This document shows, piece by piece, positions 37,901 to 52,300 of a stretch of 64,000 nucleotides of DNA. The notes below the pieces were generated by a model. It had not been told where the DNA came from. It did not search any database and worked only from the letters and a program-made list of their open reading frames with translations. The first letter of the stretch is position 1, and every line of letters begins with the position of its first letter. A program made the position numbers and the translations under genes. The stretch lies in contig NC_092521.1 of the NCBI RefSeq assembly GCF_037038585.1, positions 73,262,898 through 73,326,897 on the forward strand. Direction: 5' to 3'. The stretch is from Patagioenas fasciata (lineage: Eukaryota > Chordata > Aves > Columbiformes > Columbidae).

Positions 37901-40229
37901 TGGGTGGAATTGGTGTCAAACCTGCATAACTCACTTTTAGAAAGGAACTGTTTACTTCATCTATCTTGATAAAGGTATTAACAGACACTAAATTAAATCA
38001 AAATTAATTTTAGGAAATAGGTATCTAGTTATTCACTTTTATTTGTATTTACTTTAAATTCAGTCTCAAAATTTAGCAGCTATACCTCTCTTCTGGTGTC
38101 ATGATGTGGATAAAACATTTCTTTCTTGCTTGCTTGAACTGTCTAGATGCATCTGTAGTATATGCATTAGCAGATTGTATGCAGATTGCCTGCTATTTAA
38201 ACTATAAATTGCTGTCATTGTAAGTGTTTCTTGAGTATTCTATGTATTACTCACCTTCTTCTACAATAGGTGGTCTTCAGCAATCCTTCACTATCAAGAC
38301 AAAATAGAATAAAAATCTTTAAAATAACTTTTACTAGAAGAGGGGTCTTGGGTCCTTTTTGTTTGTTTCTTTGTTTACATAGCACTGTCTGAACATTACG
38401 TGTAATAGCCACATAATAGTTAATCAGAAGCAATCATTTAACGAACTTCTTCCAACATATCTCAGTCTGACAGCTTTACAAATTAACTACAGTTCTGTTA
38501 AGATAATAGTATTTTTTTTTTCTCCTTCACAAAAGCATGGAAATTCACAGTTTAAGCTGATAGCTCATCTTTATTACGCCACTGCATTTCTATCTCAGGG
38601 TGTTGTGACACATTAAACACTCATTTCATCCAGTTTTTGAGCTCACTTAATGATTAATTGTGAAAAGTGGAATGGACATTTGAGTGAACCACTGACTAGG
38701 ATGCAGATGACATGAATGACTCTCAGACACTGACTACACATTCTGTTGAAGGACATTTTACTCCTTTGCAGAGTGCTTCCTCTCCTCATTCTGCTTAGGT
38801 TCTCAGCTTCAGGGACTGCCCCCCAGTCTAGAGCTGAGCACAATACAGCCTGATTCCAAAGGGACTGAAGGAAATGCTAAGGAAGTAATACATGGTAATA
38901 ATGACAATGTCTATAATGTAATAGCATCGACAATTACACACATTAAGAAAAGAGAGAATTTGTCAATTGCGGTTATCCATAACACAGAAATTGAATTAAC
39001 ACTGAATTCATTTGTTTTTTCACTAATGAAATCATATTTGAGCTGACTTCTAGTGAAATGTCAAACTTGGAAAAAGCTGAATCTGATTTACTGCTACTAA
39101 TGAAGCTGTGCGACCAAAAGCTGGCTTAAGAGTCTCTAAAGATTCTTTTCTTTTTTGCATTTTACATTGCTCATTTAAAAGGGCAGCCAGTGCTATATTT
39201 TGTTAACACCATTTTTCTCAGACTTTGAGAGAATCAGATCTACAGTCTTCCTGAAGCCCAGTCCTAAGAGGTAAAATCACTCTATCAAAAATGAAAGAAG
39301 AAATAGTGAAATTAGAGTGAAGTTCATCCACAAGCCAGGGTGCTAAAAGGTAGAATAAATCCTTAAGGCTTTACCACCTTTTTTAAGATAAAATAAAGAC
39401 ATATTTAGAAAATAGTGATATATCCAAATGTCATGGAGACTTGTTTTGTCTTCTGAAATACAAGTATGAAGCTGGTAAATAACTAAACAACTAAAGGTAC
39501 ATACACAAGCTGGAATATCCTCAGTAAAACTAAGACTGCTTGCAGATCTGCTCTTCAGAGATGCAAGAAATCCTATCCAGTCTGTTGAAGGAGGTGTTTG
39601 AACATACCGTCTGTACTTTAAAGCACAATGGGAAGGTTTTAATACATCTTACTGATTTTTAATTGAACAAATTTTTTAAGCAGTACGTTTTATGGGAAAG
39701 AACAGGTCTGGTTCAGAGGTTCTCCTAACAGAGAAGTTATATATCTTTGAACTTGGGCAACACAAACCTCAGATTTGGGTATTTATTTCTTTTTAAGGCA
39801 CTGCTATGCTCTGTCATTTTTTTCTAGGATCAATAAGGTTGTTTGGAAGTCCATCAGTCTGCTGTGGACTATATAGAGATCTTAGACAGCATTTTGGATT
39901 ACAATGATAAATGATAAATTTGCTCAGGTTTGGGTCTGTGAAGATGAGACGGTGCCTTCCACCTGAAACTAATATCTGTGTTCTTTGGTAGAATGGCCAA
40001 TGCAAAACGTATAGTTATAAAATAAATAAAATCCTGCACTTGTACAAAAATGATACTGAGTTTAAAAACAAAATTATGTCTCTTTCTGAAAGAATGCTGA
40101 GGTGTTTTCATATGTCAATGGAACAAAAACTTTGTAACAAATACAAAAATTTGAAGACAGACCCATCTGTTTCAAATAGCCAACAGTGAACTGGAGGGAG
40201 ACTGAAAGGCAGGTATTCATTTGGGAGGC
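31961..40229. other. Unique AT-rich DNA, no gene recognised
   Basis: Roughly 8 kb with short random-looking open frames only. There is a C-run followed by a T-run at 34867-34896 and T-runs near 38513. Nothing else stands out. Confidence 0.5.
40225..40229 (+). repeat. Target-site duplication (left), GAGGC
   Basis: GAGGC next to the LTR pairs with GATGC at 40812-40816 on the other side (4 of 5 match). This is consistent with an old 5-bp duplication. Confidence 0.55.
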
Positions 40230-40811
40230 TGCTCTGAGTTAACCTTGGCTGGCTGCTAGCTGCCCACTCAGTTACTCTCTCACTCTTCCTCCTCAACATG
40301 GCAGAAGGAGAAAATAAGATGAAAAAAACTTGTGGATTGAGCTAAAGACACAGAGATTGATCACCAATTACCATCATGGGCAAAACTGTCTTGACTTAAA
40401 GAAAATTAATTTATTTTATTGTCAGTGAAAATATAATTGGGTAGTGAGAAACAAATATTAAAAGATTAAAACACCACCTTCCTCCTACATTTTCCCAGGG
40501 TCAACTTCATTCCTTCTCTGCCATCTCCTCTGCTCTTCTCCTGCCCTGAGCAGTGCAGAGGGATGAGAGTTGCGGCCAGTCCATAATCCCTCTCTGTCAC
40601 TCCTTCCTCCTCTCCATTTTTTTTTCCATTTCTTAAAAGCACTTTCCCAGAGGTGCTACCATCTTGGATGATGGGCACAGCTATGTTTTGCAGTGGGTCC
40701 ATTGCAGAGATAGCAGGAAGTGGTTGTCCCCAGCATGGCGCAGATCCTGACATCTTCCCACCAACCCTGCAGGCACCCTGTTCCATCATGTGAATACCTG
40801 CACCCAATACA
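40230..40811 (-). mobile_element. ERVL-type solo LTR
   Basis: On the minus strand the element starts TGTATTGGGTGCAGG and ends GCCAGCCAAGGTTAACTCAGAGCA. The start, the GAGGTGCTACCATC segment, the GAGCAGTGCAGAGGGATGAG segment (both as read on +) and the end (CAGCCAGCCAAGGTTAAC on -) match what I remember of an LTR family abundant across birds. The polyadenylation region is at 40410-40420 (AATAAAATAAATT on -) and is followed by GTCAAGACAGTTTTGCC. At 582 bp it is shorter than the copies I remember, and the GC-rich U3 repeats are missing, so an internal deletion is likely. Imperfect 5-bp target duplication; no internal viral sequence. Confidence 0.82.
40410..40420 (-). terminator. LTR poly(A) signals
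   Basis: Two overlapping AATAAA hexamers on the minus strand (40410-40415 and 40415-40420), about 180 bp before the LTR 3' end. Confidence 0.6.
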
Positions 40812-40816
40812 GATGC
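40812..40816 (+). repeat. Target-site duplication (right), GATGC
   Basis: Differs from GAGGC at 40225-40229 by one base. Flanks the 5' end of the minus-strand LTR. Confidence 0.55.
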
Positions 40817-42471
40817 CAATAATTAAACTGAATGACCCTGGCATCACTTGGGTGGAACAAGAGTTTGAATCAGCCTCTTACTGATGACCACAATGCCTGG
40901 TGCAGTCCTGGACCTTGTTGATTTCAGGACACACAGTTACCTGTCACGGACCTTTAGAATATGTTTTTTTCTCAAAACTTTCTTTTTTTTCTGTGAATGA
41001 CCCTTTAGTACTTACATAGCACAGTGGATATGGAGGGATGAGACATCTGATAGGGAAATATGAAGTCACTGACATTAATAATGTTCTTCATTTCAAGATT
41101 AAGATTGGGAAAGCTGTCTTGGCTGTGTTAATTAATTCTCCCAATTCACAGGGAAAAAGAAGTGCTTAAATTCTGTCTAAAAATCAGTTATGCATAGGGA
41201 TGAAACCAAAGGATGTGAAGTGGAAATGAGATCCTTCTGGGATTTCTGCGATATTTTTATAGACTGTCTTGGATCACTATTTTTAACCTTTCCTTGGAAT
41301 TTCTAGGTTTTGGAGCATTATTGTAAGACTGCGCATTCTCAGTCTGTTTGGCTAAATTTGTATTGCTTGTTTACTACCTATGCTGTCTGAGCATCAGTTA
41401 CTTCCTTGGGATTCTAATTGGAAAAACAATGAACTTTAAAATGTGATTTGTTAATGATGTCTAATGCTTTAATGAAGAAAAAATCAATACGAAGTCCAGG
41501 TTCAGTTTGGAAATTTTACTTCCAAGAGCAAAAATATAATTTTATTTGTACGACAACACCATTCTTTCCTTTACCAAATTATATTGTTTTATGCCAGTGA
41601 GCAAAAACTGATTTTCTGATATATTTTAAATGCAGTTTATTTCAGAAACCCAGATGAAAGAATTGAAGTGAGGAGGGATTGTGTGGTGATGGTTTCAAGT
41701 ATTTGATAATGGATGCGGTAATATGCAATAACTTTAATTACTACTTAAATTGGATTGAAATTAAGTTGAAAATAACTTATTTTTTTGTACTCCATCGCTC
41801 AGTCACTGACAGAGATGTAATCAGTGAACTGCCTCAGAGGAGCCCTATGGAACCTTTGATCAGTGAGGACTGTGCTATGCTATTTTATGTTGCGTGTCTG
41901 TGATTTCTTTAAGATCTACAATATTTTGTTGTCTTTCAAGTAGGATATTTCTAGTTCAAGCTCGATGTCCCTTCAGAAACATGATGAGAAAAATCTTTAG
42001 TGTAATTTGACATAGTATCCTGGTGTAACAGTTTGGTCCCTGGAGCTGAATTAACTGGATTACCTAAACCATTGAGGAAAAACGGCCCCAGTATTACCAA
42101 CACATAGTGTTCAGCTAATATCCTCTCTTTGTTAGGGTGCTGATTTTTGAAAGCCTAACATTTATCTATGACAACATAAAGATAGTGACCCTTTTGTTAA
42201 AGAAAGCATGAAATTGTTGAAGCCTGGTACAACTCATCTGATTGGAAGCCAGAGGTATTTCCATACTAACAAGAAAATAATAGATTTTATTCACTGATTT
42301 TTAGTCTGAGGGCTCCAGAACATACTTCCAGACTTGATGTTTTATGTGGCTGTTTTAGCAAAGAAAGTGATATTTGACTGTCACAGTTATTTGAACAAGT
42401 ATGAAACACCTGGCAGCTGTATGTGGGCATTGGGTACTCCTGATTTAAATTCTTCAAGGAAATATAATAGG

Positions 42472-42502
<31 letters not shown>

Positions 42503-43093
42503 TCAACCACAGAATTTACTTTCACTTGCGACTTTCCGAATGTTAACTGACCTTTGAAAATACCGAAGACCTGAGATGCCCAGGACTGCATATACAACCC
42601 CAGAGGAGATGCTCATATTTAACACTGTGATTTTGTCTCTCCAGTATGTCATGGCCTTAATAGGGATGTTCCTGTTCCTAATGCCCTTGTAACACCTGTC
42701 ACATGTACAACCCTTGTGTAAAGAAAACACTGTTCCCTAGGGTTAGCGGTACCTGCCAGACCAGTCAAAGTCAATGAGATCTCCATGATAGCTCAGTGAC
42801 ACTCTTTCAATCAGGTGTCAAACCCCAGCTCTAGACAAGGCAACTGTCTGACCTGCAAGACTACGGACTACCCCCAGGAAAAGAAAGACGTTTATTTAAT
42901 ACAAAATTTAAGCAAAATGGATAACTACAGCTATCTTCCACTCTTGTCAGCTGTACAAAGTTACTACATTAGGGCCTGAGTAACTCCTGTAGGAGACAAT
43001 TAGTGACAGTTTTTGCTACTCAGATGTACAAGTAAAGTTAAAAATTATGTTACTAATATTGAAATACGCAGGTTTATTTTTACATTATTTATA
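40817..43093. other. Unique AT-rich DNA
   Basis: No gene recognised. The open frame 42334-42546 (+) includes a Gln run, but this comes from the CAA repeat at 42472-42503. Confidence 0.5.
42472..42503 (+). repeat. (CAA)n microsatellite
   Basis: About ten perfect CAA triplets. Confidence 0.9.
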
Positions 43094-43379
43094 TTAAATA
43101 TAAATATAAATATAAATATAAATATAAATATAAATATAAATATAAATATAAATATAAATATAAATAGAAATAGAAATAGAAATAGAAATAGAAATAGAAA
43201 TAGAAATAGAAATAGAAATAGAAATAGAAATAGAAGAAATAGAAATAGAAATAGAAATAGAAATAGAAATAGAAATAGAAATAGAAATAGAAATAGAAAT
43301 AGAAATAGAAATAGAAATAGAAATAGAAATAGAAATAGAAATAGAAATAGAAATAGAAATAGAAATAGAAATAGAAATA
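43094..43379 (+). repeat. Compound hexanucleotide array (AAATAT)n then (AAATAG)n
   Basis: About 12 AAATAT units (to ~43164) switch without a break to about 36 AAATAG units. The register changes only once, by a 3-bp loss near 43231-43236 (TAGAAGAAATAG). Open frames of 134 (+) and 148 (-) codons cross it only because neither strand's repeat contains a stop in that frame. They encode Asn-Ile/Asn-Arg and Leu-Phe runs and are not genes. Confidence 0.95.
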
Positions 43380-46300
43380 CTAATATTAATATGGATAATG
43401 TTTTACATTGTTTATAAATGCACACATGTAGTTTTGTATGTAATATTCCTGAGATTTTGTGCCTATGTTTATGCTTTTTACTAGTTTTCATTTCTCCTCA
43501 GAGAAGGTCAATTTGTTCCTTTAGGAGACATTATTTTATCTAATTTGTTCTGGCTTTGTATTTTCGGGGCAAAATCTAGAAACTTCGTATGTGCGCACTT
43601 GTGTGCATGTGTTTTAACTCCTTTAAGCTAGCTCAGGGCAGAGTAAAAATAATTTTATTAAGCTTCAAGAAGGTAAGGTTATAAATAAATCAGTACCTTT
43701 TTTCTTACTTATTAAGAATATTAATTTAAAATGTTGTTTAATTAAAAAATCCCAGAATTTTCTTATTAGTGGTTTTACTGCCTTGAATCATACTATAAAG
43801 CAGACACTGAAGTAAGTTTTTCAGAATCTACAGTTGCCAGTAGAATTTTTCATTCAGTGCTAATGCTGAGGATTGAGGTGCCTGTATCTTAGACGTGGTG
43901 CTGTAGCCAGGTTCTTTATCCACCATTGGAAATGGAAGATCCCCCACAGTGCAGGTCTCAAGGGAGTTGTTTGGCACGAAACCATCAATGAGTGCTTAGG
44001 GACTCCTTAGTGCATGCATCATTGATTTAAAAGACAGTTATAGCTCCTCTGGAATCATTTGGTCTATCCCCAGAAATACACCCTGAGGGGCACTACAGCA
44101 TGTATTACCGAAACAAGAGTGTGTAATAGCTGTTTGTTCAGTTTTAAACTTCTGATACTATAGTTGAAGGTGTCATTTGGTCTTTAGACAAAGGTACTTA
44201 GAGGATTATTTTATGGTTCCAGCACAGTAAGCAACAGTAGCCTCCTTTTTGTTAAGGCTAAGCTCTGTATTATCTTAAATCCCGAAAAATCTTAGTGACA
44301 AAATCACACAGTGAAAATGAGGTGAAATGGACTGGGTTGGGGCAATTTTCCTTGATGAATAAATGATTATTTTTCCTTCTCCCTCTTCAGATTTCTGAAG
44401 GGCTTTTTCTGAGTTCATTCTGTCCTTTGTCTATGTTCTCAACCAATAATTCTTTCTCTGTTTGTGTCCACATAAAATTTGTTCTATTAAGTTTTATTTT
44501 TTTTTGCTATGGACTATATACTTTTATTTTAGAGATAGTAAAGATGCCAGATTGCTCTTTCTGAGTGTTACATTAACTAAATTTTGAAGAGTAATATTCC
44601 ATGAAGAGCTTCGCTATAGGAAATCAGTGCTGTTTTAGGAAGAAAACAAATGAAGTCTCAGTTCTTACTGTAAATTATATAACCTAGTATAGAAGTGTGA
44701 ATATAGGTAGTCTGACATTCACCTCTACAAGAGATGGGGAGCTTATGCAACATTTATGGTCTTTATATTAACATAAAATAAAATTGAAACTTAATAATGA
44801 CCGTTTATTTGGGCAGATCAAAGGATATCTTCATCTAATGCTCAAGACAGTTAATCTCAAACTTTCTTTTCTTTTATGTCATGTTATAGTCCCCTTCTGG
44901 TCACCTTAGATTGATTATAATACATCATGCTTGCAACAGTGCTTTGAAAAATAATTTTCTTCTGTAATGTAGAAAAAGAAAGCAAAGATATGTCTTACAA
45001 CTCTATGTTGAGCAATTACACAAATAATTTTTTCCATATCTGTGTTAGGAATAGATGTCCAGATCATGTATATAATTGATTGTTGTTCCATTAACCACTG
45101 AAAAGAAACACTAATAAATAACAGAAGAAAACCAAAGCCAGTTATGTTTTTACCAACTAGACACATGACTATTTAAAAGATAGATAAATAATTTTTTAAA
45201 AATTGCATACCTCAATCCTCCAAAGCATTTTTAGCAGTTTAAACCTGTGGATATAATGGGTGTAATGACAGTGAGTTGTGACAAAATGAAGAGGTTTTGC
45301 CTGTACTTCTCTGCAGTTCAACAGAAAGATTTGTCTTCCATTAATCTGGTATGAGAACAAAGTCACACTGATTTATTTATTTATGCCAGGCAAACATTGT
45401 CATATAATCAAGATGTCTTTTGGTCCTTGGTATTCACATTACATCAAGAAGAAATTATACTCATGCGTTGTCATCTACTTTATAGCAACATGTAATAATC
45501 AACCTCTGAAAGCTTGGTTGGCTTTGGAAGAGACAAATTAAGAGGATATAATACAGACTACTAAAATTAAAGCAGGACAGAGAACAAGAACTTCTTTGCA
45601 TTCTAATGGATCTGAGAATAAATTATCAAGGAAAATAATTAAGATTTCTTCTTACGCTTAATTGTGCTTTAGCTGAAGTACTTATTTTCTGACATTGAGT
45701 CCATCTGCCACAAAATAGCAGAATCCATATTATTAAGCTGTCTTTCCCCTCCAAAGCAGACTAGTACCATCCATACTAATCACTGGGAAGGTCTAAGGCT
45801 GGGGCTAACTCCTGCAGTTTGCATGGAAGTTGTTTGGGACCATGCTAGCTGGGCATGCTAAAAATCATGCCATGGACCTTTTCATCAGTTCCTCAGCACT
45901 GTTAATCACCAGTGTAGACACAGATTATATTTGTAAATAAAATCTGTACCATAGCCCAGTTGTCTCTGAATTAATGAGATATGATGCTCCCCTATGATCA
46001 ACAGTAGGATTTTTTCTCCATGTATACATTCATTCCCTGGGCCAGTACAGAAAGGAAAAAGGTACTGGGCTGATTTCACAGAGATCTGCCACTAGCAGGA
46101 ATTAATGTGTGCAGTAAATTCACTACACCACACCAAGATGTCTACTCAGACTTTTCCCTAAGAAGTTGTTTTCATGAAGGCAGAACAGCAATCATACAAA
46201 ACTGTATAAATTCAGATAACTGATTTAATGCTTTCTAGTTTGGGTAGTGTAGCATTTGCCTGCTTTTGATTACCCAGACTGGAAACCAAGTGAGGGAATC

Positions 46301-49300
46301 AGCCTCCTTCTTTGTTTATCATGGCAATATCATTGTGAAGTAGCATCTGTCATTGATTAAAGAGAGAAAAAAAAAGAAATATGATGTGCTGTTTTGAAAT
46401 TTTGTACTTTAAGGTGTCTAAAAAAGCTTGAATGTAGCAGCTTTCAATGGGTCTTCAAGTAAGTTATTGGTGTCACAGGGATATTTCCATATTGGTAAGA
46501 TCAGATATCTAAATGGGTCTTCTGTTTGATTTTTGTAGAGGTGAAATGAAGTAAATAAAAAAGAAAGTAGATGTGTAAATAAATGCAGGGAGGAAGATAC
46601 TAAACTATGAAAAAATAAAATCTTTAAGATTTTTCTAACCCCGGGTTCACCTGCCAGAAATCACATTGACACTAATTACATTACTGATTCAAAATAATGA
46701 GATGGATTCTAAATCATCACTAACAAAGTTATGATAATTAATTACAGAGATGTTGAAAATAACAAGCCTTTTTACCACCGTCATAATATTTGAGCTCCCT
46801 TAAAATGGAATCCAAGGAGAAATAACAATTCATTAAAAGAAATAAAAAGTAATAGAGTTGCTCTAATCTAGCATTAACTTTCTAATTAGATTTTTAAAGC
46901 CTTCACTGTAATGCAATACTTTTCATTCATAGGTAGGTGACATTTCCCTGAAAAACAAAAGTCTTTGTAAGTAATATATGCATTATTACAGCAGTGGGAC
47001 AACAAAAGTACCATAGCTGCCTACTTGAGCAAAATAATGAGATTTAAGTGTCACATCAAGGTTATTTAGGTATTTTTGATTAATAATACTGCACTTTTTT
47101 CATAAATATACCATTTTTGGCAGCTTTTTAATAGTCTGTATACAATTTCTTAAAACATTATGCATCTAAAAGCAAACCAGGCCATTCTTTTTACTGTATA
47201 CAAAGTGATTTCGAACAGGGAAGAACAAATTTGACCTTACTGAATTCAGATCTGCTGACATCATACAATTAAGTGTCTCAGTGTAACCTAAATGGCTTTT
47301 CTCATGATAGGATAGGCCAGACAGGATTATAAAAATAAACATAATAGACACAAACTCAAAACTTTGTTAAAGTTTCAGGCATATTTTCAACACCTATAAT
47401 TTCCATAAGAAGTCATGAACCTGAAGGAAGAAAAGTTGACTTCCATATCATATTAACTGTGCATTTGAAGACAAAAAATCAAGAACAGAAGAATAATGGA
47501 ATCACTTGAAAGTAATCAACATCAGCCTTTGGAACACTTAAAGAAGAATTACATTTTTTTCCTTCTCTCAGCAACTTCCAAATATTATTAACCATGCAAG
47601 GAAAGACCTATAATTGATTGCAGTGACCTGAGAAATGTTATAGGTTGAGTTAGCTTTGATATTTTCTATTGAAATTGGCAGGGGTATGAGATGTCAAACT
47701 ATTGGGAGATATGCTTTAGCATCAGATACTCTGTGTAAACAATTATAACTGTTGTAATGACAGATCAGTCCTCTTTTGCATCGCTCAAAAGTCTAGGTAT
47801 TATTTCTATGCTACACATTTTGAGTTTGATCTTAATGACAATGGATTTTGATTTTGTGAATTTTTTATGCTTGAATTACTCTGGGCCAGTTTAAACATGG
47901 CAGTAGGTATTTACTAACACCCTGTTTTTGAAAAGTAATGGCTGACGGCTGATACGACTGGTTTTCACAGCCATATTTTCTGTCTTCAAGAAGTCTAGTT
48001 TTTCAGTACTTTGAGTGATTTTTAATACCTGAATATCTACATGATGCAACACTCAGCACTAACACTAACTGCTGCTGAAGTGATACAAAGTGGGGAACCA
48101 AAGCTTGCTTGGGCCTTTTACCACAAATATCAGAGGATCAGTTATAGGCTTGGTTAACCTACTCATTATAAATATTGAGTTATATTCCTTTTGGCAAAAG
48201 CATATCTGATTCTAATGAGTTCAGGGTTTTGCTTTCAATATTCATAGTCCATGTTACCTGTTGGTATTCCCATTGAAGAAGACAGTCTTCACTGCATCTG
48301 AACTTAGAATATGGAGCACAAAATTCTTCCAATATGCATTATGGACAGAAAAGTCATCCTTACATTCAACTAAAGTGAGTGACTGTACATGTAAATATAA
48401 TTCTAAATTTCATTCTGCAAAACTTCATTCTTTAAAGTAGTTCTGATGGAGAGGCATCTACTGTAAGCCTCATTTCATTTTTTATGGGCTGTCAGATATA
48501 GCGATTTAATTTGTTTCACATTAGCATCCATTCTGCTTTTGAACTCACTCTATTCATTTACACTATCCAGTTTTTGAAATTACACTGAAAAAAAATACAA
48601 CATATCCCATGATCCCTCCAAATGCAAGCTGAATTCAACCATAGGAGGCCTCTCAATCTTTGCAAAAATATTAGTTGTAATTATATCTGTCTGCTTCATA
48701 CTGGACATACTGTAAATGAGGACAGCTGTCAGGAGCAAGAAAACTGTTTACATTTGTGTTACTTTTATTATATTAATGCAAAATGTATAATGAGTTTCAG
48801 TACGAAGTGGATTTTGAGAATGTTTGTCTACTTTGTGTTTGGCTTTATTTGTCTTTCACACAAAGTTCAGGATCCTCAGGGAGGAAGAGAACATATATAG
48901 AAATTGAATTGATGAAATGATCCTCAAGAGATATTTAACCTCAGCATCATACTATTTTATTAGACTACAGGAATTTAAACAAATGTGCCAGATGACGGAG
49001 AGCATTTCTGAACGATATAATACTTAGAGAAAAAGAAACAAACTATTGCAATGAATGATTTATCTGTCCCTCTCTTTTGAACTTGTGGAATATCTACCAG
49101 ATTGCAATTTTTCAGATTTAACATAAGTTTTACCTCAAGTAGAATGTGATTACTGGATTTCCCTTCAGGCCTGTTTTAGAATGTGAGAAAGAGTAACCAA
49201 GGAAGACAAAGAAATGGGATAGATGAGATACAAATATCTCAGGGGAATAATTTATACTATACTGTAATTTATAATAATAATTGATTGGTTTAAAATAATT

Positions 49301-52300
49301 TATGTATAGGAATTTTGCAATAGTATTTACCACATGAGTTTAATACTGAACTAATTTCAGCCACTATTGTTGTGATTCAGCCTCTGGGAAACCTTTGTCT
49401 CAAAAGGTCATGCTCTCTATGCATAGTGGAAAGATAAGGAATTCAAAATGAGATTCACAACAATCACCTGCAGGCATCAGGATGCTTAGAGCTATCCAGC
49501 AAATAATTTTATTTCAGATAAATCAGGAGGCACACATTTCTAACCAACAGAATTCCTAAGGCAATCTTTTCATTGATTTGTCATAAGGAATCTAGGTAGG
49601 TTAAGTTATGTATCAGTACCATCTCTACACCCACCTATTATTTTTAAATATTTTTGTCTCCAAGGGAATTTTTGTATGTCTTTTTTGTGACACTCTGCAT
49701 ATGAGGATACGGTAAATCCAGTTTCAGGCACCACTGAGGCATGGTAGGGCAGCCAGACTTCTGCCTGGTACAGTATGATGGCCAAGTGGCTGTCACCAAA
49801 CAGTTGTGCTATCCATAAGCTAGGTCTTCATGAGAAACAAATTAAAACTTCAGTGATCCAGAGTAAACAAATTCAGAAGCATAGATGATTTTACATTCCC
49901 TTTGGAGAAGGAGAGACTTAGAGGGACAAGCACCGTGGCCTACTTTGTCTGAAATAACCCTTAAACCCAGGAAAAGAAGCTCAGAGCTCTTTTGTTGTCA
50001 GAGAGTGCTCTAGTTACCAGACTCCTCTACAAAGTATGCTGTCATCATTTATTTTCTGAAGTTTTGAAATGTTAGTCACCCTGGCATATATTATATTCTG
50101 TCAAAGAACAAGTACACAATTAATCTAGAGAGGAACTTCGGTAGATAAATACTTATGGAGCCCCACTGACATGCCAAGTGCCAAGATTGCAGCAGTGGGA
50201 GAAGTACAGGTCCCTTAAATCAGAAGTGAAGTACCCCTGTTTTGAGTTAAGATGCTTAGATGGAGAGAAGTCGAAGTCAAAACTGTGGGCATAGAGATGT
50301 TTGAGGGCATCTAAAAGGTAACCCTGGAGGGGAATCTAAATATTGAAGGTAAAGTCAGCCTTTACATCAAACTATGCTGAACTTACACGATTAAGCATTC
50401 ACATGAATGGTATTGTACTGAGGATATTGTATTAATGATTTTTTTTTTCCTGAGGTTAAATAAAAATGCTACTTGTACTTCTCTGCTAATTAATCCATAC
50501 CCAAGAGAGATGATCTATTTTAATTGCTTTCCAGAAGACAATGTTTGTTTCTCTTTGCCATACACTTCACAAACAGCCTTTCTACTTTTGTCTCTCTCTT
50601 AGGGCACATTCACAAAAAGATAATGTATCTCTACAAATTATTTAGCAGCTGGTGGTAGAATATAATAAGTCCATTAAATTAAGAAACAGATCACTTTTTT
50701 TTTTTTTCTAAATTACACTATAAAAAGAGGAGTAACAGTTTGTGAAGCAGGGGTTTTGCTCACAAACAATTAAGGGCTAGGAGAATGGTGGCAGTCTGTG
50801 TTCAAGGCCTTAACTGCACACAGACAAATGGTTCTCTTTAGTTCTGCTTCACAACAGGAAGTCATTGTTATAGGATAAATGTGCCCAGGGTAAAACGTAC
50901 TGAATCTCAGCAAACTGATTTGTGAAGACATAAAGCTAATTTAGACTCAGTGGAAATTTAAGAGATTATTCAGGGCAAGCTGGAACAGACGGCAGGCAGT
51001 GGTTTTGCACAAGAAATATGAGAGGGGTGTTTCCGCTAGAGATGTAGAATTCTTTTCCATAATGACATGATTCTGACATCTGTGGTGCTTTTGTGCTGTC
51101 ATGCATCTGAAACAACAGTATGCCAGAAAACTGTCAGGTTTCCACCATAAAAAAGAGAGAAATGCAGACTACCTACCTACCTGACTAAATGAAAACAATA
51201 CACAATTAAAAAGAACAAAAAATAATTTAAAATATATTTCAACACAGTATAGTTAGACTATAGTTAGGAAAATACAGTTTGCACACACCGGCAAGCTCAC
51301 TCAAATACTTGGATGCTGACAGAATTAGAAATCATGGAGTGTCTGAAATGTTTAAGGTTTCAGCTTTCAAAAAATGTCTGTATCTTAGATGGTATGACTT
51401 GTTGATTTTAAGTTTCACATGAGCAGCTACGGACCTTGTTGAGAACTTGGGTAACAGAAATTCATATAGATCTTCCCAAAAATATAAAAAATATATCTGT
51501 AACTCAAAAAAATGCATGAATACAATACAAACTGAATGTATATCCAGAACACTTCAGGATGGTACACTTCAGGGTTTTCTGATCTGTGGTTTTGTTTCAA
51601 CCATTATGAAGATATTGTCATCATCTATCATCACCACCACTCCAGCCTCCGAAGCCCCCCTACCCAACATGTAATCTCTTTCCAAATTTTGAATGTATGG
51701 ACACTTCAACTGCCTTTGGTAAGGTTTTATTTTATGATGTCTGACTCTAATTCCAATGAAGGAATTGCACAATAGGTTTCTAATGATATCTAATTTAATT
51801 AAATTTCTGGTGAACATTTAGTTCAGATTCTTGGTTTTGGTATTCCGGGGAAAAAATAAAAAGTGTGTGGGTGGAGCATATCTGATTCCAGGTAGCTTAC
51901 ATTATATAACTGTTAGATCATTACCCTGTGCTTGTAATGTTTTATAGTTGATATTGTGCCAAAATACTCCATGTGGAAATGATCTCATATAACACATCCT
52001 AAAGTAATGAAGGATACTACTCATATAGTATATTTATATTGCTAATTCTCTCATGTGCCTTTGTACTGCAGAATGATGTAAATTGCTGAACAAAGAAAAC
52101 ACTAACATACCTATTTTTGTAACCACACTGTTTGAGGGAATTATTGGAGGCATCTCCAAAAGTAAAATTAAAGGCTGATGGATTAATGCAGCAAGCAGGT
52201 TCTGACCATGAACCGATGTATGTCTGAGAAGAAAGGCAATGAAATAATTTTGCATGGGCAAAGCCAGTGTCTCACCTGAAACTTCCAGTGAAGCACAGAA

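Noticed and set aside
42334-42546. Possible polyglutamine protein
   Set aside because: Gln run comes from the (CAA)n microsatellite; nothing around it looks coding.
43013-43491. Open frames of 134 and 148 codons on opposite strands
   Set aside because: Both are translations of the AAATAT/AAATAG hexamer array.
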